DNA of 61,050 bases from Bartonella koehlerae C-29 (GTDB taxonomy: Bacteria; Pseudomonadota; Alphaproteobacteria; Rhizobiales; Rhizobiaceae). A program made the translations under genes and the position numbers. The stretch covers positions 1,601,316-1,662,365 of the forward strand of contig NZ_KL407334.1 of assembly GCF_000706625.1 (NCBI RefSeq), read 5' to 3'. Shown here piece by piece: positions 28,842-39,040 of the stretch; position 1 is the stretch's first letter; every line of letters starts with the position of its first letter. The notes under the pieces were generated by a model. The model searched no databases. It saw nothing but the letters and a program-made list of their open reading frames with translations, and was not told where the DNA came from.

Positions 28842-30261
28842 AAGTCTTGTAGAGAATGGATGAGAAAAAAGAGAGAGAAAATTATCCAGAGGTAATGGGG
28901 AACTTCAACCTATATCTTAGCTTTGACCGGAGACATAAAAAGCCTATTTTTCTATAAAGATACAGTGCTGTTCTAAATTAGTTTGTACAACAATAAGCAC
29001 ATTCTCCTTTACCTCCCCCTATGCCCTAGAATAGTCTCTGCTACCTCATAAGGGACATCCATCATTTCAGCTAGCTAATCACATAAACCAGAACGAAAAC
29101 CATGTGGACATGCACCAAGATCAATTTGTTGCAATGAATTGTGACAAGAAATTTGCAGCAAAGGAGTTATGACCGGTTGCAGAAAGAAATCATTGCGAGA
29201 TAAAAATAAAAAAAGCGCGTGTCCCAGAATTTTCAGAGCTTCTAATGATAAAGGAACGCAAAACTCTGTTGTCGCATCACGCTTTCCTTTCATAGTTTTA
29301 ACAGGAATTGTCCAATATAGCGCCGTCAATCTGCTCTTTATGAATATGACGCAAAGAATCTGTACTTCTCCCTGTAAGAATAAGAAAACGCGAAGCCAGA
29401 TGTGTTATGCTTGTTGTTTCGCAAAGTATTTTATAAAAAGCCGAGATATTTCTCCAATCCATAGCCGGTCTATTAGTGGTTCTATAGCGTTGTTTTCCCA
29501 ATAAAGCTTTTGCTGTTACCTGTAAATCAACATCTAAACTTAGCACAGCAGCATGTTTGAAACAAAGGTTAAAGCGATTTAGTATTTTCTCTGCTGATGC
29601 AGCTTTTGTATGCCCGATTGGAGCAAGAAACATTGCGCATATCTGTTTGTGTAATCTCTGAAAGGGATAAACAACCTAATTTAGGGGAAATATGAAGTTG
29701 TAAATATAGAAATCAGTTATCCAGCCTTACCATCACCCTTTAATTCTTCAGTTTTACAGCTTTCAAAAGCATTGAAAAGCAATATCTTTTAAATAATAGA
29801 GAACGCGCAGTACCTCACGCTTTTGTTTCTCACGCTCTTAATAGGGTTACACTCCTCGCAAAACAGAACGCTATTGTGTTGCCAATATAACACACTTGTT
29901 TTAAAAAGATGTCTATCAGTGCGCAAAAACTCATTTCATGATGGCGCCCGTGAAGGATATAATAGTAAAGTCATTGGGCACCACCCTCTTTACACTTGTG
30001 AAGGAGTAAGCTAGCATTGCTATTCTCTTTGTCAGCTCAAAATGTTGCGATAACCCTTACCTTGAGACGATTCATCTGAAGCATTCTTACTCCTTTCTTC
30101 AAGTGTTTTTCACCCATACGCGAACCCTATTTGTGACGTACAAGCGAATGGCTTTGAATGATTCACTACGAGAGAGTTTGAAAGGAGAGAATCTTATGAT
30201 ATTCGGATCTCTCATTCAAATTGAAAAACGATTAAATTATCTTTATAAAGCAATGTTTTTT
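28842..30261 (-). mobile_element. Integrase-bearing insertion splitting the second metI copy (relic B)
   Basis: The second metI copy is interrupted after GTGATTTCTCTTAT and resumes with TCTTAATCAGAGCC, so the ~1.4 kb between came in afterwards or by rearrangement. It holds a nearly full-length integrase pseudogene and, to its right, the shared leader repeat (30085-30240, minus strand). No clear terminal inverted repeats or target duplication beyond a possible shared CTTA are visible. Confidence 0.65.
28905..30084 (-). pseudogene. Tyrosine integrase gene, full length but multiply frameshifted
   Basis: Minus strand from ATG 30082-30084 after AAAGGAGTAAGA. Pieces in order: a DUF4102-type Arm-binding region (CKEGGAQ-like, 'KCKEGGAQ' with stops), 'YLKDIAF', 'FSILTTSYFP'-like core-binding text, 'SAEKILNRFNLCFKHAAVLS', 'MDWRNISAFYKILCETTSIT', 'ASRFLILTGRSTDSLRHIHK' (catalytic Arg region), 'WTIPVKTMKGKRDATTEFCV', 'PHGFRSGLCD' (HxxR box), and 'AEMMDVPYEVAETILGH' (the distal His box). 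This matches P4-type phage/island integrases of about 400 residues. At least five stops or frameshifts make it dead. Confidence 0.85.
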
Positions 30262-30451
30262 TCTTAATCAGAGCCATTTCGCGTGCTGGATATCTCGGCT
30301 GAGACGATTTGGGGAATACGGCGATCTGCATGGCTATCAGTGTTATAATATCTCCATTATAACAATAGTTATTATTCTTTTGATCACTCTTTATGTTACG
30401 CTCCAAGAGTCTTCTGATAAAATTGCACAGAAAGTGAACAAAACAAAGCAC
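30262..30451 (+). pseudogene. metI: Second metI copy, right part (decayed)
   Basis: Matches metI 28330-28514: 'GCTGGATATCTCGGC', 'CAATAGTTATTATTCTTTTG', TCTTCTGATAAAATTG. It continues the left part at 28558-28841, with the integrase insertion between. It carries frame breaks and its 5' half is missing. Confidence 0.85.
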
Positions 30452-30460
30452 TAAAACAAT

Positions 30461-30940
30461 TTAAGAATTTATATACTTCTCTCCAACCATAGCAACAACA
30501 AGCCATTGAGCAGTAAGAGCTGGTTTTTTAAACTGTTCAATTTCCATCGTAGCTCCATAATGAAAAACCACCCGTCCAGAAGAACGAATCTCAGCATTAT
30601 TTAAAACAAAACGCGCACGGACCCTTTTGCCTGTTTTAACGGGACTCATAAAGCGTACTTTATCAAAACCATAATTAATGCCCATTGTTACACCTTCCAA
30701 CTCTGGCAGGGCCTCATAAGCTAGAGTAGACAAAAGTGATAATGTTAAAAAGCCATGAGCAATAGTGCCACCAAAATGCGTTTTTTTAGCCTTTTCCTCA
30801 TCTACGTGGATCCATTGATGATCATCTGTTGCGCATGCAAATTGATTAATCATATCCTGTGTAACAAGGCGCCACTGCGATAATCCTATTTCTTTCCCAA
30901 TAAAATTGGCTACATCTTGTACTGCTATTTTTTGCTGCAT
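30461..30940 (-). CDS. MaoC-family (hot-dog fold) enoyl-CoA hydratase-like protein
   Basis: 159 residues forming a single hot-dog domain. The hydratase motif is 'FACATDDHQWIHVDEEKA'; the usual Asp and His are there, although the common ATGDHQ reads ATDDHQ. 'FGGTIAHGFLTLSLLSTLAY' follows as in (R)-specific enoyl-CoA hydratases and NodN-like proteins. Such enzymes hydrate trans-2-enoyl-CoA. The substrate is unknown. The 3' end is part of a tandem duplication with metI; a second copy of its last 44 bp lies at 28514-28557. The start has a GGAAAAGGCGTT ribosome site upstream. Confidence 0.88.
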   Translation of the reverse strand: MQQKIAVQDVANFIGKEIGLSQWRLVTQDMINQFACATDDHQWIHVDEEKAKKTHFGGTIAHGFLTLSLLSTLAYEALPELEGVTMGINYGFDKVRFMSPVKTGKRVRARFVLNNAEIRSSGRVVFHYGATMEIEQFKKPALTAQWLVVAMVGEKYINS

Positions 30941-31105
30941 AACGCCTTTTCCTGTTTTATTTGATAAAACTCCCCAAAATCTCTTGCTTTTATAAAACCC
31001 ATTGATTAGAGCATCAAGAGTAAAAGATGAACTGTTTTAAAAGCAAATGGGGCTTATGAATAAGAAAACATCTCTTTTAGTAAAGTAATTTTCAAATAGG
31101 AAAAA

Positions 31106-32446
31106 ATGATGGCAAGCAATGTGAGCCTAACAGGTTTGGCGCGTGATTTAAAGCAGCATGCAGAAAACCATCCCCCCATCCGTATTGGATTGATTGGTTG
31201 TGGTGAAATGGGAACAGATTTTCTCTCAAGTATTGCGCATATGAATGGTATAACGGTTGCAGCTGTTGCTACCCGAACACCCTCTCGTATTTTTGATGCT
31301 GCTAGATTAGCCTATGGCGAAGAAGGGCATGTACGTGAAGTTGAAAATGCCAGCGCTCTAACCCGAACTATCGAAAAAGGTTTGATTGCAGCCACAAATG
31401 ATATTGATCTTGTTTTAGGCCATGAGCAAATTGATATTATCGTTGATGCAACAGGCTATCCTGAAGCTGGAGCAGAAATTGGCTTCAAAGCGCTTGAAAA
31501 CAACAAAAACCTTGTCATGATGAATGTTGAAGCGGATGTTACCATTGGTGCTTATCTAAAACATGAAGCAGAAAAACGAGGTCTCGTTTATACACTTGGT
31601 GCTGGTGATGAACCTACCTCTTGCATGGAACTCATTGAATTTATTTCAGCCCTTGGACATAAGATTGTTGCAGCTGGAAAAGGCAAAAACAATCCACTTA
31701 TCTTTGATGCCACACCTGATGCTTATGAAGAAGAAGCACTAAAACGTAATATGAATGTGCGCATGTTAGTTGAATTTATTGATGGTTCCAAAACGATGGT
31801 TGAAATGGCAGCAATTGCCAATGCAACGGGGCTTCTCCCTGATTGCCCAGGAATGCATGGCCCACAAGCGGCACTACAAGATTTAAGCAAAATACTTATC
31901 CCTAAACAAGATGGTGGTATTTTAGAGCAGTGTGGCGTTGTGGATTATTCAATAGGTTCAGGCATTTCCCCAGGTGTTTTTGTCATTGCAGAAATAGCAC
32001 ACCCACGACTAAGGGAACGTATGGAAGATTTAAAAATGGGTCAAGGACCTTACTTTACCTTTCATCGCCCCTATCATCTAACAGCAATGGAAGTTCCTCT
32101 CACCTGTGCACGCGTTATGCTTTATGGTAGAAAAGATATGGCACCACTAAACCACCCTGTAGTGGAAGTTTGTGCCGTTGCTAAGAAAGATTTGTATCCT
32201 GGTGATCAGTTAGACTTTATCGGTCTTTATAGTTATCGCGCTTGGATAATGAATATTGCAGAAGCACGCATGCGCCAAGCCATTCCTTGTGGACTACTGG
32301 AAAACGCAACAGTTACAGCTGAAATTAAAAAGAATGAACTTATTACGATTCATAATACCGCTATTCGCGAAGATCAGTGGATTGCACGTCTTCGCACCAA
32401 ACAAGACCTTTTACTTAATGTTCACCCTTTCCTCGCTCATGCATAA
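31106..32446 (+). CDS. NAD(P)-binding oxidoreductase with C-terminal SAF domain
   Basis: 446 residues. An N-terminal Rossmann fold starts 'IRIGLIGCGEMGTDFLSSIA' (GxGxxG near residue 32) and continues 'AVATRTPSRIFDAA', 'IDIIVDATGYPEAGAEIG' and 'ENNKNLVMMNVEADVTIG', in the style of homoserine dehydrogenase. The C-terminal ~90 residues ('EVCAVAKKDLYPGDQLDFIG') form an SAF domain, which is often mis-annotated as FlgA. Related proteins act on sugar acids or erythrose-type substrates, but I would not assign a reaction. The start could be the second Met. It stands alone between maoC and a long relic region. Confidence 0.8.
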   Translation: MMASNVSLTGLARDLKQHAENHPPIRIGLIGCGEMGTDFLSSIAHMNGITVAAVATRTPSRIFDAARLAYGEEGHVREVENASALTRTIEKGLIAATNDIDLVLGHEQIDIIVDATGYPEAGAEIGFKALENNKNLVMMNVEADVTIGAYLKHEAEKRGLVYTLGAGDEPTSCMELIEFISALGHKIVAAGKGKNNPLIFDATPDAYEEEALKRNMNVRMLVEFIDGSKTMVEMAAIANATGLLPDCPGMHGPQAALQDLSKILIPKQDGGILEQCGVVDYSIGSGISPGVFVIAEIAHPRLRERMEDLKMGQGPYFTFHRPYHLTAMEVPLTCARVMLYGRKDMAPLNHPVVEVCAVAKKDLYPGDQLDFIGLYSYRAWIMNIAEARMRQAIPCGLLENATVTAEIKKNELITIHNTAIREDQWIARLRTKQDLLLNVHPFLAHA

Positions 32447-32639
32447 GCAAAACCTTCTTATCTTTATAAACCAAAACATTGACTTATAAGAACAATTCAT
32501 CACTTTTCCTCTTGAAGTCAGAGCACCAAAGAGCAAAAATTCTTGTTATTGCATCCCTCTGATTCAAAATTATAAAAACTATTTGAAAAAGAATTCAAGA
32601 CACCTCTTATTACAAACCATCTCAAGACAAGAGCAGACA
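32447..32639. other. Short gene-free segment
   Basis: No gene or terminator that I can support between the oxidoreductase and integrase relic C. Confidence 0.35.
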
Positions 32640-33200
32640 GACAACATTGGAAAGGTGCTCGCTTAACTTTATAAGCGTAAAGGTGATATTGCCCAAGAAA
32701 TCCTGTGTTATACTCTCCACGATCGCCGCCAAGAAAATAAAGTGTTTCTCTCAAAAAGAATCATAAAGGTGCAAACCTGCACTATCATGCTCTTTACCAA
32801 CTCAAAATGTTGTGGCGTTACAGCCTTTACATTGAGACGGTTCATGAGAGGCATTTTTACTCCTTTCTTTAAATATTTTTATCCACACACCAAACCACGC
32901 TTGTGACGTGTAAACAAATAATTTTGATTGATTCAATATAAACAAATTTAAAATGACAGAACTTTACGATATTCGTAGTTCTAATTCAAGTTGCAAAACA
33001 ATAAATTATTATTATAAAATAAAGTGTTGGTTTGAACAGTGTAATGGTGCGTTCTTCTTCATGAATTGCCTTAAAAGAATACCACAAACATAGGCTTGAG
33101 AAACCGCGCAATTCCTACAATTAAAAAATATTGCTTTCTCTCTGCTTTTGCAAGCCATAAAGCTGAACTTAAAAAGAAACAGTGAAATAGATAAGGATTT
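32640..33200 (+). pseudogene. Integrase relic C, internally rearranged
   Basis: At 32640-32760 the plus strand carries the Arm-domain segment (frames reading 'YKRKGDIAQ', 'CYTLHDRRQE'). At 32765-33010 the leader repeat and integrase start appear on the minus strand, with ATTTTTACTCCTTTC as the complement of the usual GAAAGGAGTAAAAAT. From 33015 to 33200 the plus strand continues downstream integrase text (HELP, 'LRNRAIPTIKKYCF'-like, parallel to LRNLHYLKDI of relic A). A leader segment is therefore inverted inside an integrase relic. It is non-functional. Confidence 0.6.
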
Positions 33201-33626
33201 GTACCTTCTCCTGTTTTTCAGTTATTGGAAAACAGGAACAAGCTTTTTAAAGAGCTATCAGCTTTAAAAGAAAGCACTCTGAAGCTTACTTTTTAGGAAA
33301 AATATTATTAGAGTTTACTGAAGCATATCAAGAAAATATTTTATACGTTTTCAATAATCCCAACCAACATCTCTTTCCCCTTATCGGATTCAGCATGACT
33401 GATTTAGATATTGATTCTTCAAAAATAATGAAGTGATACGGAACATACAAACAAAAGAGAGATCTCCTACCAAATTTAACAGAACAAAGTCATAATAGAT
33501 ACTATAACATCACGCACATTTGCCATAACCAAAGAAGCTAACAATGAAACAAAACCAATAGCGCCCCAAAGTATATCAAATAAAGAGTCTTTCTCGACTT
33601 TCCTCAAAGAGAATTAACTTATTTCT
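33201..33626. other. Gene-free debris
   Basis: No recognisable gene. AT-rich, with many stops in all frames. Confidence 0.35.
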
Positions 33627-33804
33627 CACGTCCCCTAGCATCCTCGATAACAAGCACATCTACCGACCTCATACCTGCATTTTTCTCTAATACAACAACA
33701 ACCCCTCTTTATTGAATACGCATATTACTTTCTACGGTTTATACAAAAAGAATAAATACTGTATAAAAACATAAGTATACACAATTTTAAAATATTTTGA
33801 ACAT
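33627..33804 (-). pseudogene. Remnant of a small secreted-protein gene, copy 1
   Basis: Minus strand: AGAGGAGCAAAAGAAAGCT then ATG (33802-33804). With stops ignored it reads 'MFKIF*NCVYLCFYTVFILF' then 'V*TVESNM'. Copy 2 at 35035-35345 has the same ribosome site and start ('MFKGFKNRLFLYI', 'VFIFFFSQTLESYAK'). The shared hydrophobic N-terminus looks like a signal peptide. The promoter 33928-33956 lies upstream. The left end is arbitrary because the coding pattern fades. Confidence 0.45.
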
Positions 33805-33927
33805 AGCTTTCTTTTGCTCCTCTTTTTCTTCACTGAAGAAGTGAAAACTATTCAAATATATAAAAACATAATTTTCATTTAAGCATTTAATTTTAATATA
33901 TAACACAGTTTGATATATTATATTATA

Positions 33928-33956
33928 TGTATAATACATTATGTGTTATATGTAAA
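33928..33956 (-). promoter_or_regulatory. Promoter-like element shared with autotransporter 1
   Basis: Minus strand: TTTACA (33951-33956), a 17-nt spacer ending AATGTAT, and TATACA (33928-33933). The same -35, spacer end and -10 occur upstream of the autotransporter gene at 45005-45033, and a weaker copy (TTTACA, ending AATGTAA, with a lost -10) near 35490-35515. Confidence 0.5.
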
Positions 33957-35034
33957 GACATATAAAATAAAATAATTAAAATTTTCAAAAAAAATTTATT
34001 CATCAAAGATAGAAATTACAAATAATTAATAAATGCATCAGAAAAATTCTTTCCTTAAAGAGAAATACAGGACGATCTATCTGAAATTCGTAATATCATA
34101 GAAACCAATATTGGTAAAAAAATTAATCATAAATCAAATGCGTTATTATAGATTTAATCAGCTATTACTAAAAATCACACCTCAAAAAATCAAATTCTAT
34201 TGCTAATATGTAGCGAATTATCATTAGAAAAATCTTTACAAAGATATCTTTTATAAAAAGAAGTAATGATACACTTATCAAACGCTTTTATATGCGAATT
34301 GCAAATTAAAGAATAAAATACTTTTCTTATTTTCCTTAAGATCAAAAGAGTCTATTCATTTAAAAAAATCATAAATTGACTACAACTCTCATTAATCATT
34401 CTTCATATTCAATGAAAACAGCTAATAAATGGAGTTTTTCTCATTTTATCCTCTCTGATTCAGAATCATTAAAAAAAAATTTGGCTTACACTTCATAAAA
34501 TAAAGTAATGTGGAGTGGAAAATCTATTAAGAAAGGAATTAAGATTTCTATTATGATTTTTTTTAATAGAAAATCAGTGTAACATTAAAAAATGTGAATA
34601 TAGTAATAGCCTTTGTCTATTATTTCACTTATCTGTTATTTCATCAACGTAAACTAAAATGTTGTTTAGTGGATTTTTCACTCTATCATTCAGAGACAAA
34701 ACTGAGAAATGAGCTTTCTGATAAATAAAGAAATGACGCTAAAACAAATCCATATCCATGAAGAGCATCAACCATGGACTGCTATTCTTCTACAAAACAG
34801 CTATAAACTATAAAAGAAAACTGAAGATCTCTATTTTCAAACAAAAAGACATCAATCGATATATTTTCAGCAATATATATTCAGAAAACACCCTATAATG
34901 ACTTTAGTAAAACAATACAACAACACTCTTATTTGATTACAATGTAAACCGCTCAAGAGATTGCTTTTCAAAAATAACAAAATACCAATAAAATAAGGAA
35001 ATTAACTAGATTTACAACAACAGCACGAAAAACA
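33957..35034. other. 1.1-kb AT-rich gene-free stretch
   Basis: Very AT-rich with no credible coding sequence. Isolated phrases such as 'QDDLSEIRNIIETNIGKKIN' (plus strand, near 34070) suggest former coding DNA without a recognisable family. Confidence 0.4.
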
Positions 35035-35345
35035 TTAAAGTGCTAGGCACACTAGTTGCAACCCAATAAAAAGAACATCATAAAAAATGAGATGAGCCCC
35101 CAAACTGCTGAAAAGATTTTTTTGCTTCACTTTCATAAAAGTTAATCTCTTTTTCTCTTCAAGAGTGCAGATCATCAGCATATCGATCATTTCAGTAACT
35201 CTATTTTCCTCCGGAGCAATAAGAAACATTACCTTTTGAAAGAAATCTTTCTCAATCTTTGCATAACTCTCTAAAGTTTGTGAAAAAAAGAAAATAAACA
35301 CTGTGAAATATATAAAAACAAACGATTTTTAAATCCTTTAAACAT
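35035..35345 (-). pseudogene. Remnant of a small secreted-protein gene, copy 2
   Basis: Minus strand: AGAGGAGCAAAGAAGCT before ATG (35343-35345). A single frameshift near 35305 joins 'MFKGFKNRLFLYI' to 'VFIFFFSQTLESYAKIEKDF', followed by 'MFLIAPEENRVTEMIDMLMI' and 'FSSLGAHLIFYDVLFIGLQL'. The product would be about 100 residues with a signal peptide and a hydrophobic C-terminus. I do not recognise the family. It is a diverged duplicate of copy 1 (start at 33804). Both carry the same ribosome site and promoter-like upstream DNA. Confidence 0.5.
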
Positions 35346-36089
35346 AGCTTCTTTGCTCCTCTTTATTCTTTACCGAAAAAGTGCAAGACTATTCACAGTT
35401 ATAAAAACCAAAATCGTATTTAAGCAGCTATTTCAAAATATAAAGTATAATACGATATATTACAAAAGGGATGCTTTTTCATAGAGTGATTACATTATGT
35501 ATCCAATGTAAAGACATAATTAAAATTTTAAAAAAACAATTGATCAAAGACATGAAGGAGAATTGCTGGAAAAAGCAACCAGGAAACTGCGTTTTGAAGT
35601 ATCCTCTTAAGTAAGTTTGCCGAAAAGTCAGCGCACCATGAAAAGCGATATTGAAAATATCAATGCACATAAAAAACAAAACACACTATTTTATTAAAAG
35701 ACTACAAGTTAAACTCTATCGCTCATCTCTACCAAAACATCATCGCTAAAAACCTTGAGAAAATTCATTTTAGTACAAGAGAAAACAATACATTATTAAG
35801 CACTTTCAAACATAAATCAAAAAACTCAATAATTCACTCCTTTTAGTCAATAACAAAAAGACTCTCTTTCTTATAATGACGCAGACGCAAGAGAAATTTT
35901 TATAGATAAAAAGAAATATACTATGCTTGCATTTCTTTATTATTTTTTTCATTCTTCATATTTTCATCAGTTTTGGTAAGTGTAATAACAGCTAAAACGA
36001 AAAATTTTCCTCACTTTCAAATAAAGTGTATCATTCTTCGGAACATCCAGCGATAGACCTGTTAACAGAATTGATATAAATATTGATTT
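35346..36089. other. Gene-free region with sequence shared downstream of autotransporters
   Basis: No intact gene. The frame 'LYQNIIAKNLEKIHFSTREN' then 'NTLLSTFKHKSKNS' (plus strand, 35725-35850) has a diverged counterpart near 41425-41530 ('NVFNHKLKKS' region) and a weaker one near 45270-45360, so an old repeated element recurs around the autotransporter locus. Confidence 0.35.
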
Positions 36090-36480
36090 ATAAAAATAAT
36101 TTATCGTTTTCTCACCTTAAATAAGAGCTCTGAATATCGTAAGATTCTCCCATCTCGCCCCCTCTCATGGTAAATCAATAAAAACCCTTCGTTTGCATCT
36201 CACAAGCAGGATTGGAGTGTGAATAAAAACACTTCAAGAAAGGAGTAAAAATGCCTCTCATGAACTATCTCAATACAAAGGTTGTCGAAACATTGTGAGC
36301 TTAACAAAGTAAAGAATGGTGCCAGCTTGTACTTTCGTAAGTATAAAGAGGGAGGTGCCAAATGGTTTTACCATTATACCCTCCACGAACACTGTTGTAA
36401 AATAAGATCGGGTGCATTAAGAGATGTTTCTATAAAAAAGCGCGTAAAGGTGCAACACAATGGCATGCACCCTACAATAA
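36090..36480 (+). pseudogene. Integrase relic D: leader plus Arm-binding domain
   Basis: The leader (ATATCGTAAGATTCTCCCAT, then 'TTTGCATCTCACAAGCAGGA', then AGAAAGGAGTAAAAATG at ~36237-36253) is followed by 'MPLMNYLNTKVV', a frame break, and the best-preserved Arm domain of the five: 'NGASLYFRKYKEGGAKWFYH' then 'YTLHEHCCKIRSGALRDVSI'. The similarity ends near 36480. No core or catalytic domain follows, so it is only a remnant even though a 93-codon stretch is open. Confidence 0.75.
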
Positions 36481-37245
36481 TGCAAAGTATCTATGCTTTT
36501 AGCCCCCATTTTAATTCCCATCTTAATCATTTTATCAGCTGTTCAACGGTATTTATTCTTTAGCACGCTAGAGCGCATCAAGCTCTCTCTGATTACGTGA
36601 CTTCATCTAATGCAGGTTCTACGCATTACTTTATAATCATTTTTCCTCATGAACATTAAAATCTGTTAATGCACTATATAAAATTGGCAAAAATAAACTT
36701 GTGCAACGAACGCTTTCTATCCTTTTGTCACATTGATACAATCCCCCTGATAAAGGAGAGCAAGAATCTTGATTTAAAAAAGTCTGTATAGCCACAATCT
36801 TCGCAATAATTTGTGTCTTTTCTTCAGACACTTCAACAAAAATACTCTAATTATTCTCTCTCCATAGAACAAAAAGAAGAATATTCGCAACTTTATCTCA
36901 ACTTGAATTTTTAAGAGACAGATGAGAAAAATTTATTTTTTATAATATGATCATCTAGAATATTTGATAGCTTTGAGACTCATTTTACAAAAACAAAAGC
37001 ACTCATCAAAAAGTCTCACCAAAATACCCACTCTTTGAATATTTCATCTTGTATCAAAAATTGAGGTGATTTTTTAAAAAATATTTCCATTCTTTTTGAC
37101 AAAGCTCTTCCTCTTTATCACAAAGATATTTGCTGTGAAAATGCCCTTATTTGCTTTTCTCTGTCATATAAATTAGAATTGATAAAAGAGACTCCAGAAT
37201 CTTTGACCATTCGGCATCTGGTGACTTTTTTTGTGTAATAAATTC
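36481..37245. other. Gene-free stretch upstream of the creatininase gene
   Basis: No gene. The last 60 bp probably once encoded the extreme N-terminus of the creatininase-family protein ('PESLTIRHLVTFF') but are out of frame now. Confidence 0.35.
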
Positions 37246-37986
37246 ATGATATCTGATATGCCTTTTCTTGCTCTTTTACCCTTGGGCGCCCATGAATATC
37301 ATGGAGATCATCTCCCCTTTGAAACCGACTGGATTATTGCCAAAGCTTTTGCAAAAGCGCTTACTGTCCAAACGAAAAAGCAGTTTGATATCGCGCTCTT
37401 ACCGGTTGAAAAGATTGGCTATTCGATAGAACATATGGATATCTCTGGTACACAAACACTCACCTTTTCTGAGGCTATCGAACGATGGATAAACATTGGT
37501 GAGAACTGCTATCGTAAAGGTATCAAGCGTTTTCTTCTTCTCAACGCTCATGGAGGTAATTCACCTTTAATGAGCATTGTGATCACTGAATTACGAAGAC
37601 GTTTTTCCATGCTAGCGGTAGCGACAAGCTGGACCCGTTTTGGATTGCCGCACGGTTTAATGCATCCGTCTAAACACCATCTTGATATCCATGGAGGGTT
37701 TATTGAAACCTCCTTAATGCTCTATTTAGCACCAGAAAAAGTGCATATGGAAAAAGCCAAAAATTTTTATAATAAGCAGGCTGATATGATTGCCAATTAT
37801 CAGTACTTACGCGCCTATGGTCCCCATGCCTTTGGATGGACAATGCGTGATCTTAACCTACAGGGAGCAGCAGGCAATGCACGTGAAGCAACATCACAAG
37901 CAGGAGAAGCAATTTTTTCTCATGTACTTGGTGGGCTTCGTGGTTTACTTGATGATATTAATCGATTTAAAATAGACGCATTATGA
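37246..37986 (+). CDS. Creatininase-family metal-dependent amidohydrolase
   Basis: About 246 residues from the ATG at 37246; a TTG at 37231 is also in frame. 'LLPLGAHEYHGDHLPFETDW' is the N-terminal metal-binding block (Glu, His, Asp ligands) and 'RFLLLNAHGGNSPLMSIVI' the central one. 'DIHGGFIETSLMLYLAP' follows as in creatininase and related formamide hydrolases (MftE and FAPy deformylase groups). Family members usually have ~15 more residues before this block, and in-phase text is missing upstream, so the N-terminus may be truncated or frameshifted. It is followed 15 bp later by a broken COG0523 gene. Substrate unknown. Confidence 0.8.
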   Translation: MISDMPFLALLPLGAHEYHGDHLPFETDWIIAKAFAKALTVQTKKQFDIALLPVEKIGYSIEHMDISGTQTLTFSEAIERWINIGENCYRKGIKRFLLLNAHGGNSPLMSIVITELRRRFSMLAVATSWTRFGLPHGLMHPSKHHLDIHGGFIETSLMLYLAPEKVHMEKAKNFYNKQADMIANYQYLRAYGPHAFGWTMRDLNLQGAAGNAREATSQAGEAIFSHVLGGLRGLLDDINRFKIDAL

Positions 37987-38001
37987 TAAAAAGGCGCAAC
38001 C

Positions 38002-39029
38002 ATGGAAAAGACGCAAAATACGCCTGATAAACTTCCTGGTACAGTTCTCACAGGTTATCTTGGCTCAGGGAAAACCACTCTTCTCAATCGCATTCTCAGT
38101 GAAAACTACGGCAGACGTTATGCAGTCATTGTCAATGAATTTGGTGAAATTGGCATTGACAATGACCTTATCGTTGAATCGGATGAAGAAATTTATGAAA
38201 TGAATAATGGCTGTGTTTGCTATACCGTACGCGGCGATCTTATTCGCATTTTAGAAAGTCTGATGCAAAGCTCTCATCGATTTGATGCTATCATTATAGA
38301 AACAACAGGGCTTGCTGACCCAGTTCCTGTTGCACAAACTTTTTTTATGGATGATACTGTACATGAAAAAACAGCACTCGACAGTGTCATAGCAGTCGTT
38401 GATGCGAAGCAGCTTGCGCTCCAACTTAAAAAAAGCCGAGAAGCTGAAGAGCAAATTGCCTTTGCTGATATTATTCTTTTAAATAAGATTGATCTTGTGA
38501 GTGCAAAAGAACGTATACAGGCTGAATCACTCATTTTGGCAATTAATCCACGGGCCGTAATTTATACAACAAAGCGTGCAAACATCCCCTTTGAGAAACT
38601 CCTCGATCGTGGTTCATTTGATCTACAACGTGTTTTAGAGAATGATCACCATTTTCTTGATCACCAACATTCCAACCATATATGTGGTCCCGATTGCCAT
38701 CATGATCATGCACATCATCCCATATCTGCCCTTCACAATATTACGATAACTTCTGTAAGTTTAAAAACAGGTGCCCTTCAACCAGAAAAGTTTTCCCATG
38801 GATCCAACAAGTTACTCAGCAAAAAGGTCCTGATATTTTGCGTTTAAAGGGGATTATCGCTTTTCAAGGAGATAATGATCGTTATGTTATTCAAGGCATA
38901 CACATGATCCTTGAAGGACAGCACCAGCGTCCATGGCGTGAAGATGAAAAACGTGAAAGCCGACTTGTTTTTATTGGCCTTACCCTTGATGCTGAACAAC
39001 TTAAAACTGGTTTTGAAAATTGTGCGTAA
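38002..39029 (+). pseudogene. Frameshifted COG0523/CobW-type GTPase (metal chaperone) gene
   Basis: The first 265 codons are intact: Walker A GYLGSGKTT (18-26), 'NEFGEIGIDNDLI', 'FDAIIIETTGLADPVPVAQ', 'ADIILLNKIDLVSA' (NKxD), then a His-rich segment 'HHFLDHQHSNHICGPDCHHD' typical of zinc-handling members. Near 38791 one T appears to be lost in AAAGTTTTCCC; after it the correct frame resumes ('LRLKGIIAFQGDNDRYVIQG', 'GQHQRPWREDEKRESRLVFI') to the stop at 39029. The conserved CxCC motif reads C-V-C-Y at 38212-38223. Frameshift plus loss of a metal-binding cysteine imply loss of function. A truncated 281-residue GTPase could still be made. Confidence 0.85.
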
Positions 39030-39040
39030 GTGAATAATAA

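Noticed and set aside
28842-30261. Classical insertion sequence with transposase
   Set aside because: The encoded relic is a tyrosine integrase (HGFRSG and LGH boxes), and no terminal inverted repeats were found.
36637-36831. 64-codon minus-strand frame upstream of the creatininase gene
   Set aside because: No ribosome site, no recognisable domain, and set in decayed AT-rich DNA.
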